Assembly: GCF_000285295.1 (NCBI RefSeq)
Contig: NZ_CADP01000009.1
Span: forward strand, 34,737-79,031
DNA from: Komagataeibacter europaeus LMG 18890
GTDB taxonomy: Bacteria; Pseudomonadota; Alphaproteobacteria; Acetobacterales; Acetobacteraceae
Direction of reading: 5' to 3'
Length of the DNA: 44,295 nt
In this document: in pieces, positions 1 through 8,350 of the stretch
Numbering within the stretch: position 1 is the first letter of the stretch
Layout of the letters: the number at the start of each line of letters is the position of its first letter
Notes under the pieces: model-generated
Told to the model about the DNA's origin: nothing
What the model saw: the letters and a program-made list of their open reading frames with translations, nothing else
Databases searched by the model: none
Program-made: the position numbers and the translations under genes

Positions 1-188
1 CGGGCGCGGACGCGGCGGGGGATCTGGTGATGGATGAAGCGCCGGGCACGCATGTGCAGGCCGTGACGGCCCGGGCGGATGGACTGCTGGCGGTGGTGCT
101 GACCGGCGGTGGCGTTGCGGACCGTGTGGTGGTGTGGGATCCGTCCGGTCGGCGTATCGTGGCCCGGCTGGTTCTTGGCCGCTCCTGA
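1..188 (+). CDS. 3' end of an unidentified protein (partial)
   Basis: One frame is open from the left edge (first full codon at base 3) to a TGA at 186-188, giving about 61 residues. The tail is rich in Gly, Val and Ala and ends VARLVLGRS. The stretch around VVVWDPSGRRIVARL looks like one blade of a WD40/PQQ-type beta-propeller, but a single blade is too little to name a family. No start is visible because the gene begins outside the window. It lies 67 bases upstream of the tRNA-Glu gene and is probably not part of the cellulose operon. Confidence 0.5.
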   Translation, partial: GADAAGDLVMDEAPGTHVQAVTARADGLLAVVLTGGGVADRVVVWDPSGRRIVARLVLGRS

Positions 189-255
189 TGGATCGACCCA
201 CAATTCTTTCCTTGCATCCCCACGGGTGATCGCATAGAACGCGGCACCGGCCTTT

Positions 256-331
256 GTCCCGTTCGTCTAGAGGCCTAGGACACCGCCCTCTCACGGCGGC
301 AACACGGGTTCGAATCCCGTACGGGACGCCA
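256..331 (+). tRNA. tRNA-Glu (anticodon CTC), CCA encoded
   Basis: A complete cloverleaf can be drawn. The acceptor stem gtcccgt pairs with acgggac. The anticodon stem ccgcc/ggcgg encloses the 7-base loop CTCTCAC with anticodon CTC, which reads GAG. The T arm is cgggttcgaatcccg, and the discriminator G is followed by a genomically encoded CCA at 329-331. A matching glutamyl-tRNA synthetase gene lies at the other end of the window. Confidence 0.95.
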
Positions 332-1366
332 GATATCCTGCCACAGCTTTTTCGTGGTGGCTGGCCAGTTGCCATCATTTTCCTGAATTGCGACCATGTA
401 ACAGGTATCGGGGCTGTTGCCCCGCGTTCATGGATTCAGGATGTATGCGTGATATGGTGGAAATCATCACTTAACCTGACCGGTCCACACATGAAATATT
501 CGACCCGTGGATGGTCAGTCCATGCGTGATGACCCTTCATGCAGTGATGGCCTTGTTTGCGTGGACTGCGTTCGTTAGTGACCCGGATATGGCTGGATGT
601 GCTGGCGCATACGGCACGACGGGGCCGTGGCCGGGCAATCGTCATGCGCGGCAACCTGGAATTTTCCGGTTGGGCGGGCGCTTATATCGACCATGAAATG
701 ATGCTGGAACTGGCGGCATGCGCCGGGGTGGCCCACGGGTTTCCTGCCGTCAGTGCATATGGATGGGGGCGGTGGACTTCATCCATCCCCCATGGTTGTC
801 GAAGAAAAGAAACGGCATGCGGCGGCTTTGTTCGTATAGCGCGTAATATTTTTAAATAGTTATTTTTTATTGAAGAGCGATCAGGCTATGGCATGGCGAT
901 GCTTTTCATATTAATATATAATAAAGGCATCTTATATCGATTCCTGTACGATTTGAATGAAAAGCATTGATCCAGGTCAAGTCGCCCTGAAATTTAAAAA
1001 TATTTTCCATCTTTTAATTTCGGGAAGGATGGCAGCATATTGGCACTGGCCATTTTCCATATTTCTCTTTTGATTTTTGCAGGAATAATCAACAGGATTT
1101 TGGGGGTGCCTGCGGGCCTGACGTGATAAAAATGCAACTTCCCCGCCTTTCCGGTCCGTAAAGACGCTGGTGGCTGTTTCGTCACCGGGAGGTAAGACGG
1201 TATGCTCATCTTCCGTAACAAAGTCCGTTTCGTGGTGGCGGTGTCCGGGTTGCAGGATGGGGGAGTTTGCGACTAAGGCGTCATTGGATGCGACCGGGTG
1301 TGGAATTGAACACCAGTTCCCGCCTGTGGTTGCATCGGTTCGGATTTCTGAAGTGTGTGGTGATCA
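332..1366. other. Long non-coding leader upstream of the cellulose operon
   Basis: About 1 kb between tRNA-Glu and cmcAx holds no convincing gene. The open frames in it are short, have no family resemblance and lack good ribosome sites. Bases 840-1020 are strikingly AT-rich for this genome. They contain a TATAAT hexamer at 917-922, with only a poor -35 match at normal spacing, and an FNR-type palindrome at 967-980. The region is the natural place for the operon promoter. The transcription start cannot be fixed by eye. Confidence 0.5.
967..980. promoter_or_regulatory. FNR/CRP-family binding site (TTGAT-N4-GTCAA)
   Basis: TTGATCCAGGTCAA fits the FNR consensus TTGAY-N4-RTCAA at every specified position. 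It sits in the AT-rich part of the leader, about 390 bases upstream of the first gene of the cellulose operon and 45 bases downstream of a TATAAT hexamer. Crp/Fnr-type regulators have been linked to cellulose and beta-glucosidase expression in Komagataeibacter, so a role in oxygen- or metabolism-dependent control is plausible. The sequence alone shows only the motif. Confidence 0.5.
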
Positions 1367-2446
1367 ATGCTGTTGGATTTTATGAAGCTGCAGAAACATG
1401 TATCCGGGATGGGGCGTCGGTCCTTTCTGTCCGTCATGGCGGCAGCAGGCAGCATTCCGCTTGTTTCCACGGCTGAAGCGGGCGACAGTACGCCGGTAAG
1501 CCAGCAGTGGGCCATTTTCCGCAGTAAATATTTCCGCCCCGATGGTCGTATCGTTGACACGGGGAACAGTGGCGAATCCCATAGCGAGGGGCAGGGCTAT
1601 GGCATGCTTTTCGCTGCCTCCGCGGGTGACCAGGCAGCGTTCGAGGCAATATGGGTGTGGGCGCGCACCAATCTCCAGCACAAGACCGATGCCCTGTTTT
1701 CCTGGCGCTATCTGGACGGGCATAATCCACCGGTCGCGGACAAGAACAACGCCACCGATGGCGATCTGCTGATTGCGCTTGGCCTGGCGCGGGCCGGCAA
1801 GCTTTGGAAGCGGGCTGACTATATTCAGGACGCTATGGCCATCTACGCCGATGTGCTTAAGCTCATGACCATGAAGGTCGGTCCTTACGAAGTGCTGTTG
1901 CCCGGCGCGACCGGATTCGTCACCAAGGAAGCGGTCACCCTTAACCTGTCCTATTACGTCATGCCCTCGCTCATGCAGGCGTTTGAACTGACGGCCGATG
2001 CCCGGTGGCAGACCGTAATGGAAAACGGGCTGCGCATTATTGCCCAGGGACGATTCGGGGAATGGAAGCTTCCGCCGGACTGGCTGTCGATCAATCGGCA
2101 GACCGGCGCTTTTTCAATTGCCAAGGGCTGGCCGCCACGTTTCTCCTATGATGCGATTCGCGTGCCGCTCTACCTGTACTGGGCGCATATGCTGTCGCCG
2201 GATTTGCTGGCGGATTTCACCCGTTTCTGGAACCATTTCGGCGCATCGGCGCTGCCGGGTTGGGTGGACCTGACAAATGGTTCGCGATCGCCCTATAATG
2301 CGCCTCCCGGCTATCTGGCCGTTGCGTCGTGTTCGGGTCTGGCATCGGCAGGGGAACTGCCCACGCTGGACCACGCGCCGGATTATTATTCCGCAGCGCT
2401 TACATTGCTGGTTTATATCGCCCGTGCCGAGGGAGGTGGGATGTGA
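1367..2446 (+). CDS. cmcAx: Endo-1,4-beta-glucanase CMCax, GH8 (BcsZ)
   Basis: This is the secreted GH8 endoglucanase of the acetic acid bacterial cellulose operon. It cuts beta-1,4-glucan and is needed for normal fibril assembly. The protein is 359 residues from this ATG. In-frame ATGs at 1382 and 1409 are also possible starts, since no strong ribosome site decides between them. The N-terminus GRRSFLSVMAAAGSIPL has a twin-arginine-like pair before a hydrophobic stretch and a processing region VSTAEAGD, so export may use Tat. Family motifs include GNSGESHSEGQG, with the likely general acid Glu at about residue 70, and DKNNATDGDLL with Asp about 131. The C-terminus is well conserved (LPTLDHAPDYYSAALTLLVY). 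Its stop codon overlaps the GTG start of ccpAx, indicating translational coupling. Confidence 0.95.
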   Translation: MLLDFMKLQKHVSGMGRRSFLSVMAAAGSIPLVSTAEAGDSTPVSQQWAIFRSKYFRPDGRIVDTGNSGESHSEGQGYGMLFAASAGDQAAFEAIWVWARTNLQHKTDALFSWRYLDGHNPPVADKNNATDGDLLIALGLARAGKLWKRADYIQDAMAIYADVLKLMTMKVGPYEVLLPGATGFVTKEAVTLNLSYYVMPSLMQAFELTADARWQTVMENGLRIIAQGRFGEWKLPPDWLSINRQTGAFSIAKGWPPRFSYDAIRVPLYLYWAHMLSPDLLADFTRFWNHFGASALPGWVDLTNGSRSPYNAPPGYLAVASCSGLASAGELPTLDHAPDYYSAALTLLVYIARAEGGGM

Positions 2447-3471
2447 GTTCAGCCAATAATGAAGCAGCAGGGGCGCAGCCACCTCGCCCTGACGTGGACA
2501 TGGACAATCCACAGGATGTGGCCCGTATGCTTACGGCTGGCTACGGTCTGAGCGGGGAAGGGTTCCATTACCGTTCCTTCCGCTCGCTCGTACGGGATAT
2601 GCCCGTGGCGGACCCGGAAGAGTCCGTCCATGAGGACATGCATGCCTACACCCAGGATCATTATGCCGAACCGGAACAGCCTGCTCCTGTCGCTGAGCCG
2701 GAACCTGTGGCGCCGCCGGTTGTAGCGTCTCCGCCGCCTGCACCGCCTCCGCCGCCAGTCGTGCCGGAAGTCGTGCATGCGCCCCGCCCGCCTGTGGCTG
2801 AAACGGTTGCGCCCGCCCCCGCGCCGCCGCCGGTCGCACCGGAAGTCGTGCATACGCCCCAGCCGCCTGTGGCCGAAACGGTTGCACCGCCCCCACCACC
2901 TCCTCCTCCGCCGCCGGAAACCGTGGTGCGTCCTGCGCCGCAGCCGAAACCTGTTGCTCCGGCAGCGGATGTGGTGCAGGCGGGTGGACAGGAACGACGT
3001 GGCCTGCCGCCATTTACCGAAGCGCCGGCCACCCCCGTGCGGCCACGTCCGGCGCCGGTGCAGTCAGCGCCCTTCACGGTTGAAGCGCCTGAACCGGTGG
3101 TTACCGCGACAGATGATTGGGCCCCCGTACCAAAGGCGCAGCAACGTCGTGGACAGCGCCCGACAGGGCCTGGATTCTTCTTCGCCAAGGCAGGTGACCG
3201 GACCCAGATGGCCCGGTTGTTCCAATCCCCTCCGGTGCCGACATCACCGCCTGTTCCCAAACCTGTTTCCAAGGTGACCACGATGACCAAACTAGACAAG
3301 AATACATGGAACAAGAGCGCGGGACGGCCGTCGGCCCCGACGGACAACTCCCCGACCCTGACGGAAGTCTTCATGACGCTGGGTGGACGGGCCACGGATC
3401 GTCTGATCCCCAAGCCCAGCCTGCGTGAAGCCCTGCTGCGCAAGCGCGAAGAAGAAAACGGGGAATCCTGA
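2443..3471 (+). CDS. ccpAx: Cellulose-complementing protein CcpAx
   Basis: This small acidic, proline-rich protein is restricted to Komagataeibacter and relatives. It is known to be required for cellulose production and to work with BcsD in arranging the terminal complex. The predicted start is GTG at 2443, overlapping the cmcAx stop, with a good GGGAGGTGGG site just upstream. This gives 342 residues, near the usual size of about 350. The N-terminal third is followed by a low-complexity Pro/Ala/Val region of about residues 75-170, with a 25-residue tandem duplication and runs of up to ten prolines. Conserved blocks near the C-terminus are GPGFFFAKAGDRTQMARLF and LTEVFMTLGGRAT, ending in SLREALLRKREEENGES. 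No signal peptide is seen, so it is cytoplasmic. Confidence 0.92.
   Translation: MSSANNEAAGAQPPRPDVDMDNPQDVARMLTAGYGLSGEGFHYRSFRSLVRDMPVADPEESVHEDMHAYTQDHYAEPEQPAPVAEPEPVAPPVVASPPPAPPPPPVVPEVVHAPRPPVAETVAPAPAPPPVAPEVVHTPQPPVAETVAPPPPPPPPPPETVVRPAPQPKPVAPAADVVQAGGQERRGLPPFTEAPATPVRPRPAPVQSAPFTVEAPEPVVTATDDWAPVPKAQQRRGQRPTGPGFFFAKAGDRTQMARLFQSPPVPTSPPVPKPVSKVTTMTKLDKNTWNKSAGRPSAPTDNSPTLTEVFMTLGGRATDRLIPKPSLREALLRKREEENGES
2752..2901 (+). repeat. 75-bp tandem duplication inside ccpAx
   Basis: Two adjacent 75-bp units (2752-2826 and 2827-2901) each encode a 25-residue block containing PEVVH, PPVAETVAP and a proline-rich tail. The units differ at only a few positions (HAPRPP versus HTPQPP). The unit length is a multiple of three, so the frame is kept. 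This makes the linker a likely length-variable part of CcpAx. Confidence 0.85.
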
Positions 3472-3476
3472 GCCAC

Positions 3477-3563
3477 GTCGGCGGGCTGGACATGATGGCA
3501 GGCCAGCCCGCGACGGGTAAAAGGAAGGGAATGATCCCGCGTATGACCCGCAGGCCACGCGGG
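3477..3563. other. Two GC-rich hairpins between ccpAx and bcsA
   Basis: The 187-base gap holds two inverted repeats. The first pairs gtcggcgggctgg with ccagcccgcgac (3477-3514), with one bulged base. The second pairs cccgcgt with acgcggg (3536-3563). Neither is followed by a U-run, so they are not classical terminators. They may protect or process the mRNA between the two-gene and four-gene parts of the operon. The AT-rich stretch after them (3601-3658), with a TTGAAC hexamer at 3608, could hold a secondary promoter but lacks a good -10. Confidence 0.4.
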
Positions 3564-3658
3564 CCGAAAGGCGACATGACGGACCAGATGCGTCTGACGG
3601 TTTTCTTTTGAACGTAACTATCTGTTTTATCAGTATTTATTAATCGGACGAGTTATTG

Positions 3659-5896
3659 ATGTCAGAGGTTCAGTCGTCAGCGCCTGCGGAAAGTTGGTTT
3701 GGCCGCTTTTCCAACAAGATACTGTCACTGCGCGGTGCCAGTTACATAGTCGGGGCTGTGGGGCTTTTTGCCCTGCTCGCCGCCACTACAGTCACGCTGT
3801 CGATACATGAACAGTTGATTGTGGCATTAATATGTGTCGCAGTATTTTTCATCGTCGGCCGGCGTAAAAGCCGCCGCACACAGGTCTTTCTTGAGGTGCT
3901 TTCGGCGCTGGTGTCGTTGCGGTACCTGACATGGCGCCTGACGGAAACACTGGACTTCGATACGTGGATCCAGGGCCTGCTGGGTGTCACGCTGCTGCTG
4001 GCGGAACTGTACGCGCTGTACATGCTGTTCCTCAGTTATTTCCAGACCATATCCCCCCTGCATCGCGCGCCACTTCCCCTTTCGCCCAATCCGGACGAAT
4101 GGCCGACGGTCGATATCTTCATCCCGACATATGACGAGGACCTGAGCATCGTGCGCCTGACGGTGCTGGCGGCGCTTGGCATTGACTGGCCGCCCGAAAA
4201 GATGAACGTCTATATTCTGGATGATGGCAAGCGTGAGACATTCGGCCGTTTTGCCGAGGAATGTGGCGCGCGTTACATCACCCGTCCGGATAATACGCAT
4301 TACAAGGCCGGCAACCTTAATCACGCCATCAAGCAGACGAGGGGCGACTTCATCCTCATCCTTGACTGTGACCATATTCCGACGCGTGCATTCCTGCAGA
4401 TCGCGATGGGCTGGATGGTCGAGGATCCGAAGATCGCCCTGATGCAGACCCCGCATCACTTCTATTCCCCTGACCCGTTCCAGCGTAACCTGGCCGTGGG
4501 GTATCGCACCCCGCCGGAAGGCAACCTGTTCTACGGTGTCATTCAGGACGGCAACGACTTCTGGGATGCGACCTTCTTCTGCGGTTCGTGCGCCATCCTG
4601 CGCCGCAAGGCGATTGAGGAAATCGGCGGCTTCGCAACGGAAACCGTGACGGAAGATGCGCATACCGCGCTGCGCATGCAGCGCAAGGGCTGGTCGACCG
4701 CCTACCTGCGCATCCCCCTGGCCAGTGGCCTGGCGACCGAACGCCTTATCACGCATATCGGTCAGCGTATGCGCTGGGCCCGTGGCATGATCCAGATCTT
4801 CCGTGTTGATAACCCGATGCTGGGGCCGGGACTGAAGCTGGGGCAGCGGTTGTGCTACCTGTCAGCCATGACGTCGTTCTTCTTCGCCATTCCCCGCGTC
4901 ATCTTCCTGGCATCCCCGCTGGCCTTCCTGTTCTTCAACCAGAACATTATCGCCGCGTCGCCACTGGCGGTGCTGGCCTACGCCATTCCGCATATGTTCC
5001 ATTCGATTGCGACGGCGGCGAAGGTCAACAGGGGCTGGCGTTATTCGTTCTGGAGTGAAGTGTACGAAACCGTCATGGCGCTGTTCCTGGTGCGCGTGAC
5101 CATCGTGACGATGATATTCCCCTCCAAGGGCAAGTTCAACGTGACGGAAAAAGGCGGCGTTCTGGAAAACGAGACATTCGACCTTGACGCCACCTATCCG
5201 AACATCATCTTCGCTGTCGTCATGGCCCTTGGCCTGCTGCGCGGGGCATATGCGCTGATTTTCCAGCATCTGGACATCATTGCGGAACGTGCCTACGCGC
5301 TGAACTGCATCTGGTCGGTGATCAGCCTGATCATCCTGCTGGCCGCCATCGCCGTGGGCCGTGAAACCAAGCAGATCCGCCACAGCCACCGTATCGAAGC
5401 CCATATTCCCGTTACGGTTTATGATTACGAAGGCAATTCAAGCCACGGCATTACCGAGGACGTGTCCATGGGTGGTGTGGCGATCCATATGCCCTGGCGC
5501 GACGTGACGCCGGATCAGCCTGTACAGGTTGTGGTGCATGCGATACTGGAGGGCGAGGAAGTCAACCTTCCGGCCACCATGATCCGCAGCGCCAACGGCA
5601 AGGCCGTGTTTACATGGTCGATCAATAACATTCAGATTGAAGCATCTGTGGTCCGGTTCGTGTTCGGACGTGCCGATGCCTGGCTGCAGTGGAATAATTA
5701 TGAGGATGACCGGCCGTTACGAAGCCTGTGGAGTCTGATCCTCAGCATCAAGGCACTGTTCCGCAAGAAGGGTCAGATGATTGCCCATAGTCGTCCCAAG
5801 AAAAAACCAATTGCACTGCCGGTTGAGCGTCGGGAGCCAACAACCAGTCAGGGTGGTCAGAAACAGGAAGGAAAGATCAGTCGTGCGGCCTCGTGA
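3659..5896 (+). CDS. bcsA: Cellulose synthase catalytic subunit BcsA (UDP-forming)
   Basis: An inner-membrane GT2 glycosyltransferase that polymerises UDP-glucose into beta-1,4-glucan and threads it across the membrane with BcsB. It is activated by cyclic di-GMP. The protein is 745 residues from ATG 3659; a TTG immediately before it is a less likely start. The complete catalytic set is present: FIPTYDED at about residue 155, LDDG at about 186, the DxD motif in LDCDHIP at about 236, the catalytic TED at about 331, and QRMRW at 369-373. Transmembrane helices flank the GT domain. The C-terminal PilZ domain carries RHSHR (from about 574) and DVSMGG (from about 601), the c-di-GMP signature. The C-terminal tail [18 protein letters not shown] is typical of the Komagataeibacter enzyme. 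BcsA and BcsB are separate here, whereas some strains carry a fused bcsAB. No defect is seen. Confidence 0.97.
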   Translation: MSEVQSSAPAESWFGRFSNKILSLRGASYIVGAVGLFALLAATTVTLSIHEQLIVALICVAVFFIVGRRKSRRTQVFLEVLSALVSLRYLTWRLTETLDFDTWIQGLLGVTLLLAELYALYMLFLSYFQTISPLHRAPLPLSPNPDEWPTVDIFIPTYDEDLSIVRLTVLAALGIDWPPEKMNVYILDDGKRETFGRFAEECGARYITRPDNTHYKAGNLNHAIKQTRGDFILILDCDHIPTRAFLQIAMGWMVEDPKIALMQTPHHFYSPDPFQRNLAVGYRTPPEGNLFYGVIQDGNDFWDATFFCGSCAILRRKAIEEIGGFATETVTEDAHTALRMQRKGWSTAYLRIPLASGLATERLITHIGQRMRWARGMIQIFRVDNPMLGPGLKLGQRLCYLSAMTSFFFAIPRVIFLASPLAFLFFNQNIIAASPLAVLAYAIPHMFHSIATAAKVNRGWRYSFWSEVYETVMALFLVRVTIVTMIFPSKGKFNVTEKGGVLENETFDLDATYPNIIFAVVMALGLLRGAYALIFQHLDIIAERAYALNCIWSVISLIILLAAIAVGRETKQIRHSHRIEAHIPVTVYDYEGNSSHGITEDVSMGGVAIHMPWRDVTPDQPVQVVVHAILEGEEVNLPATMIRSANGKAVFTWSINNIQIEASVVRFVFGRADAWLQWNNYEDDRPLRSLWSLILSIKALFRKKGQMIAHSRPKKKPIALPVERREPTTSQGGQKQEGKISRAAS

Positions 5897-5897
5897 T

Positions 5898-8249
5898 ATG
5901 AAAATGGTGTCCCTGATCGCGCTACTGGTCTTTGCAACGGGAGCACAGGCTGCCCCGATTGCATCCAAGGCGCCAGCCCCCCAGCCGACGGGTAACGACC
6001 TGCCTCCCTTGCCTGCCGCCGCCCCTGCAGGGGACGCGGGCAGCAATGCTGATGCGATACTGGACAACGCCGAAAATGCGACCGGCGCCAGTTCCGATGT
6101 CGCGACCGTTCATACCTATTCCCTGCAGGAACTGGGTGCGGCAGGCGCGTTGACCATGCGGGGTACGGCACCGCTGCAGGGCCTGCAGTTCGGCATCCCG
6201 GCGGACCAGCTGGTGACGTCGGCCCGTCTGGTGGTGTCGGGTGCGATGTCGCCCAACCTCCAGCCTGACAACAGTGCGGTCACGATCACACTGAATGAAC
6301 AGTATATCGGTACGCTGCGCCCCGATCCGTCGCACCCGGCGTTTGGTCCGCTGTCATTTGACGTCAACCCCATCTTCTTTGTCAGCGGCAACCGCCTGAA
6401 TTTCAGCTTTGCCACCGGATCGAAGGGATGCACGGACCCGTCCAACGGGCTGCAGTGGGCCAGCGTGTCCGAACATTCACAACTGCAGATCACAACCATT
6501 CCGCTTCCCCCCCGGCGCCAGTTGGCTCGACTGCCCCAGCCTTTCTTTGACAAGACTGTAAGGCAGAAAGTGGTCATTCCGTTTGTTCTTGCACAGACAT
6601 TTGATCCCGAGGTGCTCAAGGCTTCCGGCATCATTGCGTCATGGTTCGGGCAGCAGACCGATTACCGCGGGGTCAATTTCCCCGTCTTTTCCACCATTCC
6701 CCAGACAGGCAACGCCATTGTGGTCGGTGTGGCGGATGAACTGCCATCCGCATTGGGGCGGCCTTCGGTCAGTGGCCCGACCCTGATGGAGGTCGCCAAT
6801 CCGTCCGATCCCAATGGCACCCTGCTGCTGGTGACCGGGCGTGACCGCGATGAAGTCATTACGGCGAGCAAGGGGATCGGTTTCGGTTCCAGTGCCCTGC
6901 CGGTCGCCAGCCGCATGGACGTGGCGCCGATCGACGTGGCGCCGCGTGTCGCAAATGATGCGCCATCCTTCCTGCCCACCACCCGCCCGGTCCGGCTGGG
7001 TGAACTGGTGCCTGTCAGCGCATTGCAGGGGGAAGGCTATACGCCGGGTGTCCTGTCGGTTCCCTTCCGCGTGTCCCCCGACCTGTATACCTGGCGTGAC
7101 CGGCCGTACAAGCTGAACGTGCGTTTCCGCGCGCCGGATGGTCCGATCCTGGATGTCGCGCGTTCCCATCTGGATGTCGGTATCAATAACACCTACCTGC
7201 AGTCCTATTCACTGCGGGAGCAGAATTCCGTTGTGGACCAGCTTCTGCGCCGTGTTGGCGTGGGCACGCAGAACGCAGGCGTGGAACAGCATACGCTGAC
7301 CATTCCGCCGTGGATGGTGTTCGGTCAGGATCAGCTGCAGTTCTACTTTGACGCAGCTCCGCTGACGGAGCCCGGCTGTCGCCCCGGGCCAAGCCTGATC
7401 CACATGTCGGTCGACCCGGATTCAACCATCGACCTGTCCAACGCCTATCATATCACGCGCATGCCCAACCTGGCTTACATGGCCAGCGCGGGGTATCCGT
7501 TCACCACCTATGCCGATCTGTCGCGTTCGGCCGTGGTGCTGCCGGATCATCCCAATGGCACGGTGGTCAGCGCCTATCTCGACCTGATGGGCTTCATGGG
7601 GGCGACGACCTGGTATCCCGTGTCGGGTGTCGATATCGTTTCGGCCGATCATGTAAGCGACGTGGCGGACCGGAACCTGATCGTCCTGTCCACCCTGTCG
7701 AACAGTGGGGAAGTCTCCTCGCTGCTGTCCAACTCGGCTTACCAGATTTCGGACGGGCGGCTGCACATGGGGCTGCGTTCCACCCTCAGCGGGGTGTGGA
7801 ACATCTTCCAGGACCCGATGTCGGTCATCAGCAATACCCATCCGACCGAGGTCGAAACGACCTTGACCGGTGGTGTCGGCGCGATGGTGGAAGCGGAATC
7901 CCCGCTGGCATCCGGGCGCACGGTGCTGGCCCTGCTGTCGGGTGACGGACAGGGGCTGGATAACCTGGTCCAGATCCTGGGCCAGCGTAAGAATCAGGCA
8001 AAAGTGCAGGGCGACCTTGTGCTGGCGCATGGCGACGACCTGACATCCTACCGCAGTTCACCGCTTTATACGGTTGGCACGCTGCCGATGTGGCTCATGC
8101 CTGACTGGTATATGCACAATCATCCGATCCGTGTGGTTGTGGTCGGCCTGTTCGGTTGTCTGCTGGTGGTGGCCGTCCTGGTGCGCGCACTGTTCCGCCA
8201 CGCGATGTACCGTCGCCGGCAGCTGCAGGAAGAAAGGCAGAAATCGTGA
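5898..8249 (+). CDS. bcsB: Cellulose synthase periplasmic subunit BcsB
   Basis: BcsB is anchored in the inner membrane and guides the nascent glucan through the periplasm. Its C-terminal helix packs on BcsA and is needed for activity. The reading frame runs upstream into bcsA, but ATG 5898 (one base after the bcsA stop) gives a clean signal peptide, [18 protein letters not shown] followed by AP, and 783 residues, close to the usual 800. The mature part is the expected series of carbohydrate-binding and flavodoxin-like domains. The C-terminal membrane helix is at about residues 742-765 ([18 protein letters not shown]), followed by a basic tail [12 protein letters not shown]. The gene is intact. 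bcsC begins 2 bases after its stop. Confidence 0.96.
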   Translation: MKMVSLIALLVFATGAQAAPIASKAPAPQPTGNDLPPLPAAAPAGDAGSNADAILDNAENATGASSDVATVHTYSLQELGAAGALTMRGTAPLQGLQFGIPADQLVTSARLVVSGAMSPNLQPDNSAVTITLNEQYIGTLRPDPSHPAFGPLSFDVNPIFFVSGNRLNFSFATGSKGCTDPSNGLQWASVSEHSQLQITTIPLPPRRQLARLPQPFFDKTVRQKVVIPFVLAQTFDPEVLKASGIIASWFGQQTDYRGVNFPVFSTIPQTGNAIVVGVADELPSALGRPSVSGPTLMEVANPSDPNGTLLLVTGRDRDEVITASKGIGFGSSALPVASRMDVAPIDVAPRVANDAPSFLPTTRPVRLGELVPVSALQGEGYTPGVLSVPFRVSPDLYTWRDRPYKLNVRFRAPDGPILDVARSHLDVGINNTYLQSYSLREQNSVVDQLLRRVGVGTQNAGVEQHTLTIPPWMVFGQDQLQFYFDAAPLTEPGCRPGPSLIHMSVDPDSTIDLSNAYHITRMPNLAYMASAGYPFTTYADLSRSAVVLPDHPNGTVVSAYLDLMGFMGATTWYPVSGVDIVSADHVSDVADRNLIVLSTLSNSGEVSSLLSNSAYQISDGRLHMGLRSTLSGVWNIFQDPMSVISNTHPTEVETTLTGGVGAMVEAESPLASGRTVLALLSGDGQGLDNLVQILGQRKNQAKVQGDLVLAHGDDLTSYRSSPLYTVGTLPMWLMPDWYMHNHPIRVVVVGLFGCLLVVAVLVRALFRHAMYRRRQLQEERQKS

Positions 8250-8338
8250 TCATGAGTAGACGATACGTCTTTTCACTTTCTGCCGGGCTGCTTGCCAGCA
8301 GCTGCATGGGGGTGATGATGGCTGTGCCGGTAGCCCGT

Positions 8339-8350
8339 GCACAGAGCAGG
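8339..8350 (+). other. Frameshift 1 in bcsC: AG duplication at the signal-peptide junction
   Basis: The sequence gcacagagcagg contains AG twice. Removing one AG joins the signal-peptide frame (ARAQ) directly to the mature frame (QASTAMTGAQ), which is the junction expected in this family. The shifted frame ends in TGA 8363-8365, which overlaps ATG 8362 as ATGA. Ribosomes could therefore re-initiate and make cytoplasmic BcsC without its signal. Confidence 0.85.

Noticed and set aside
557-859. A 100-codon open frame in the cmcAx leader
   Set aside because: No ribosome site, no recognisable domain, and irregular composition. It is better explained as chance in non-coding sequence.
5781-5897. N-terminal extension of bcsB overlapping bcsA
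   Set aside because: The frame is open, but the signal peptide starting at ATG 5898 and normal protein length show that the extension is not used.
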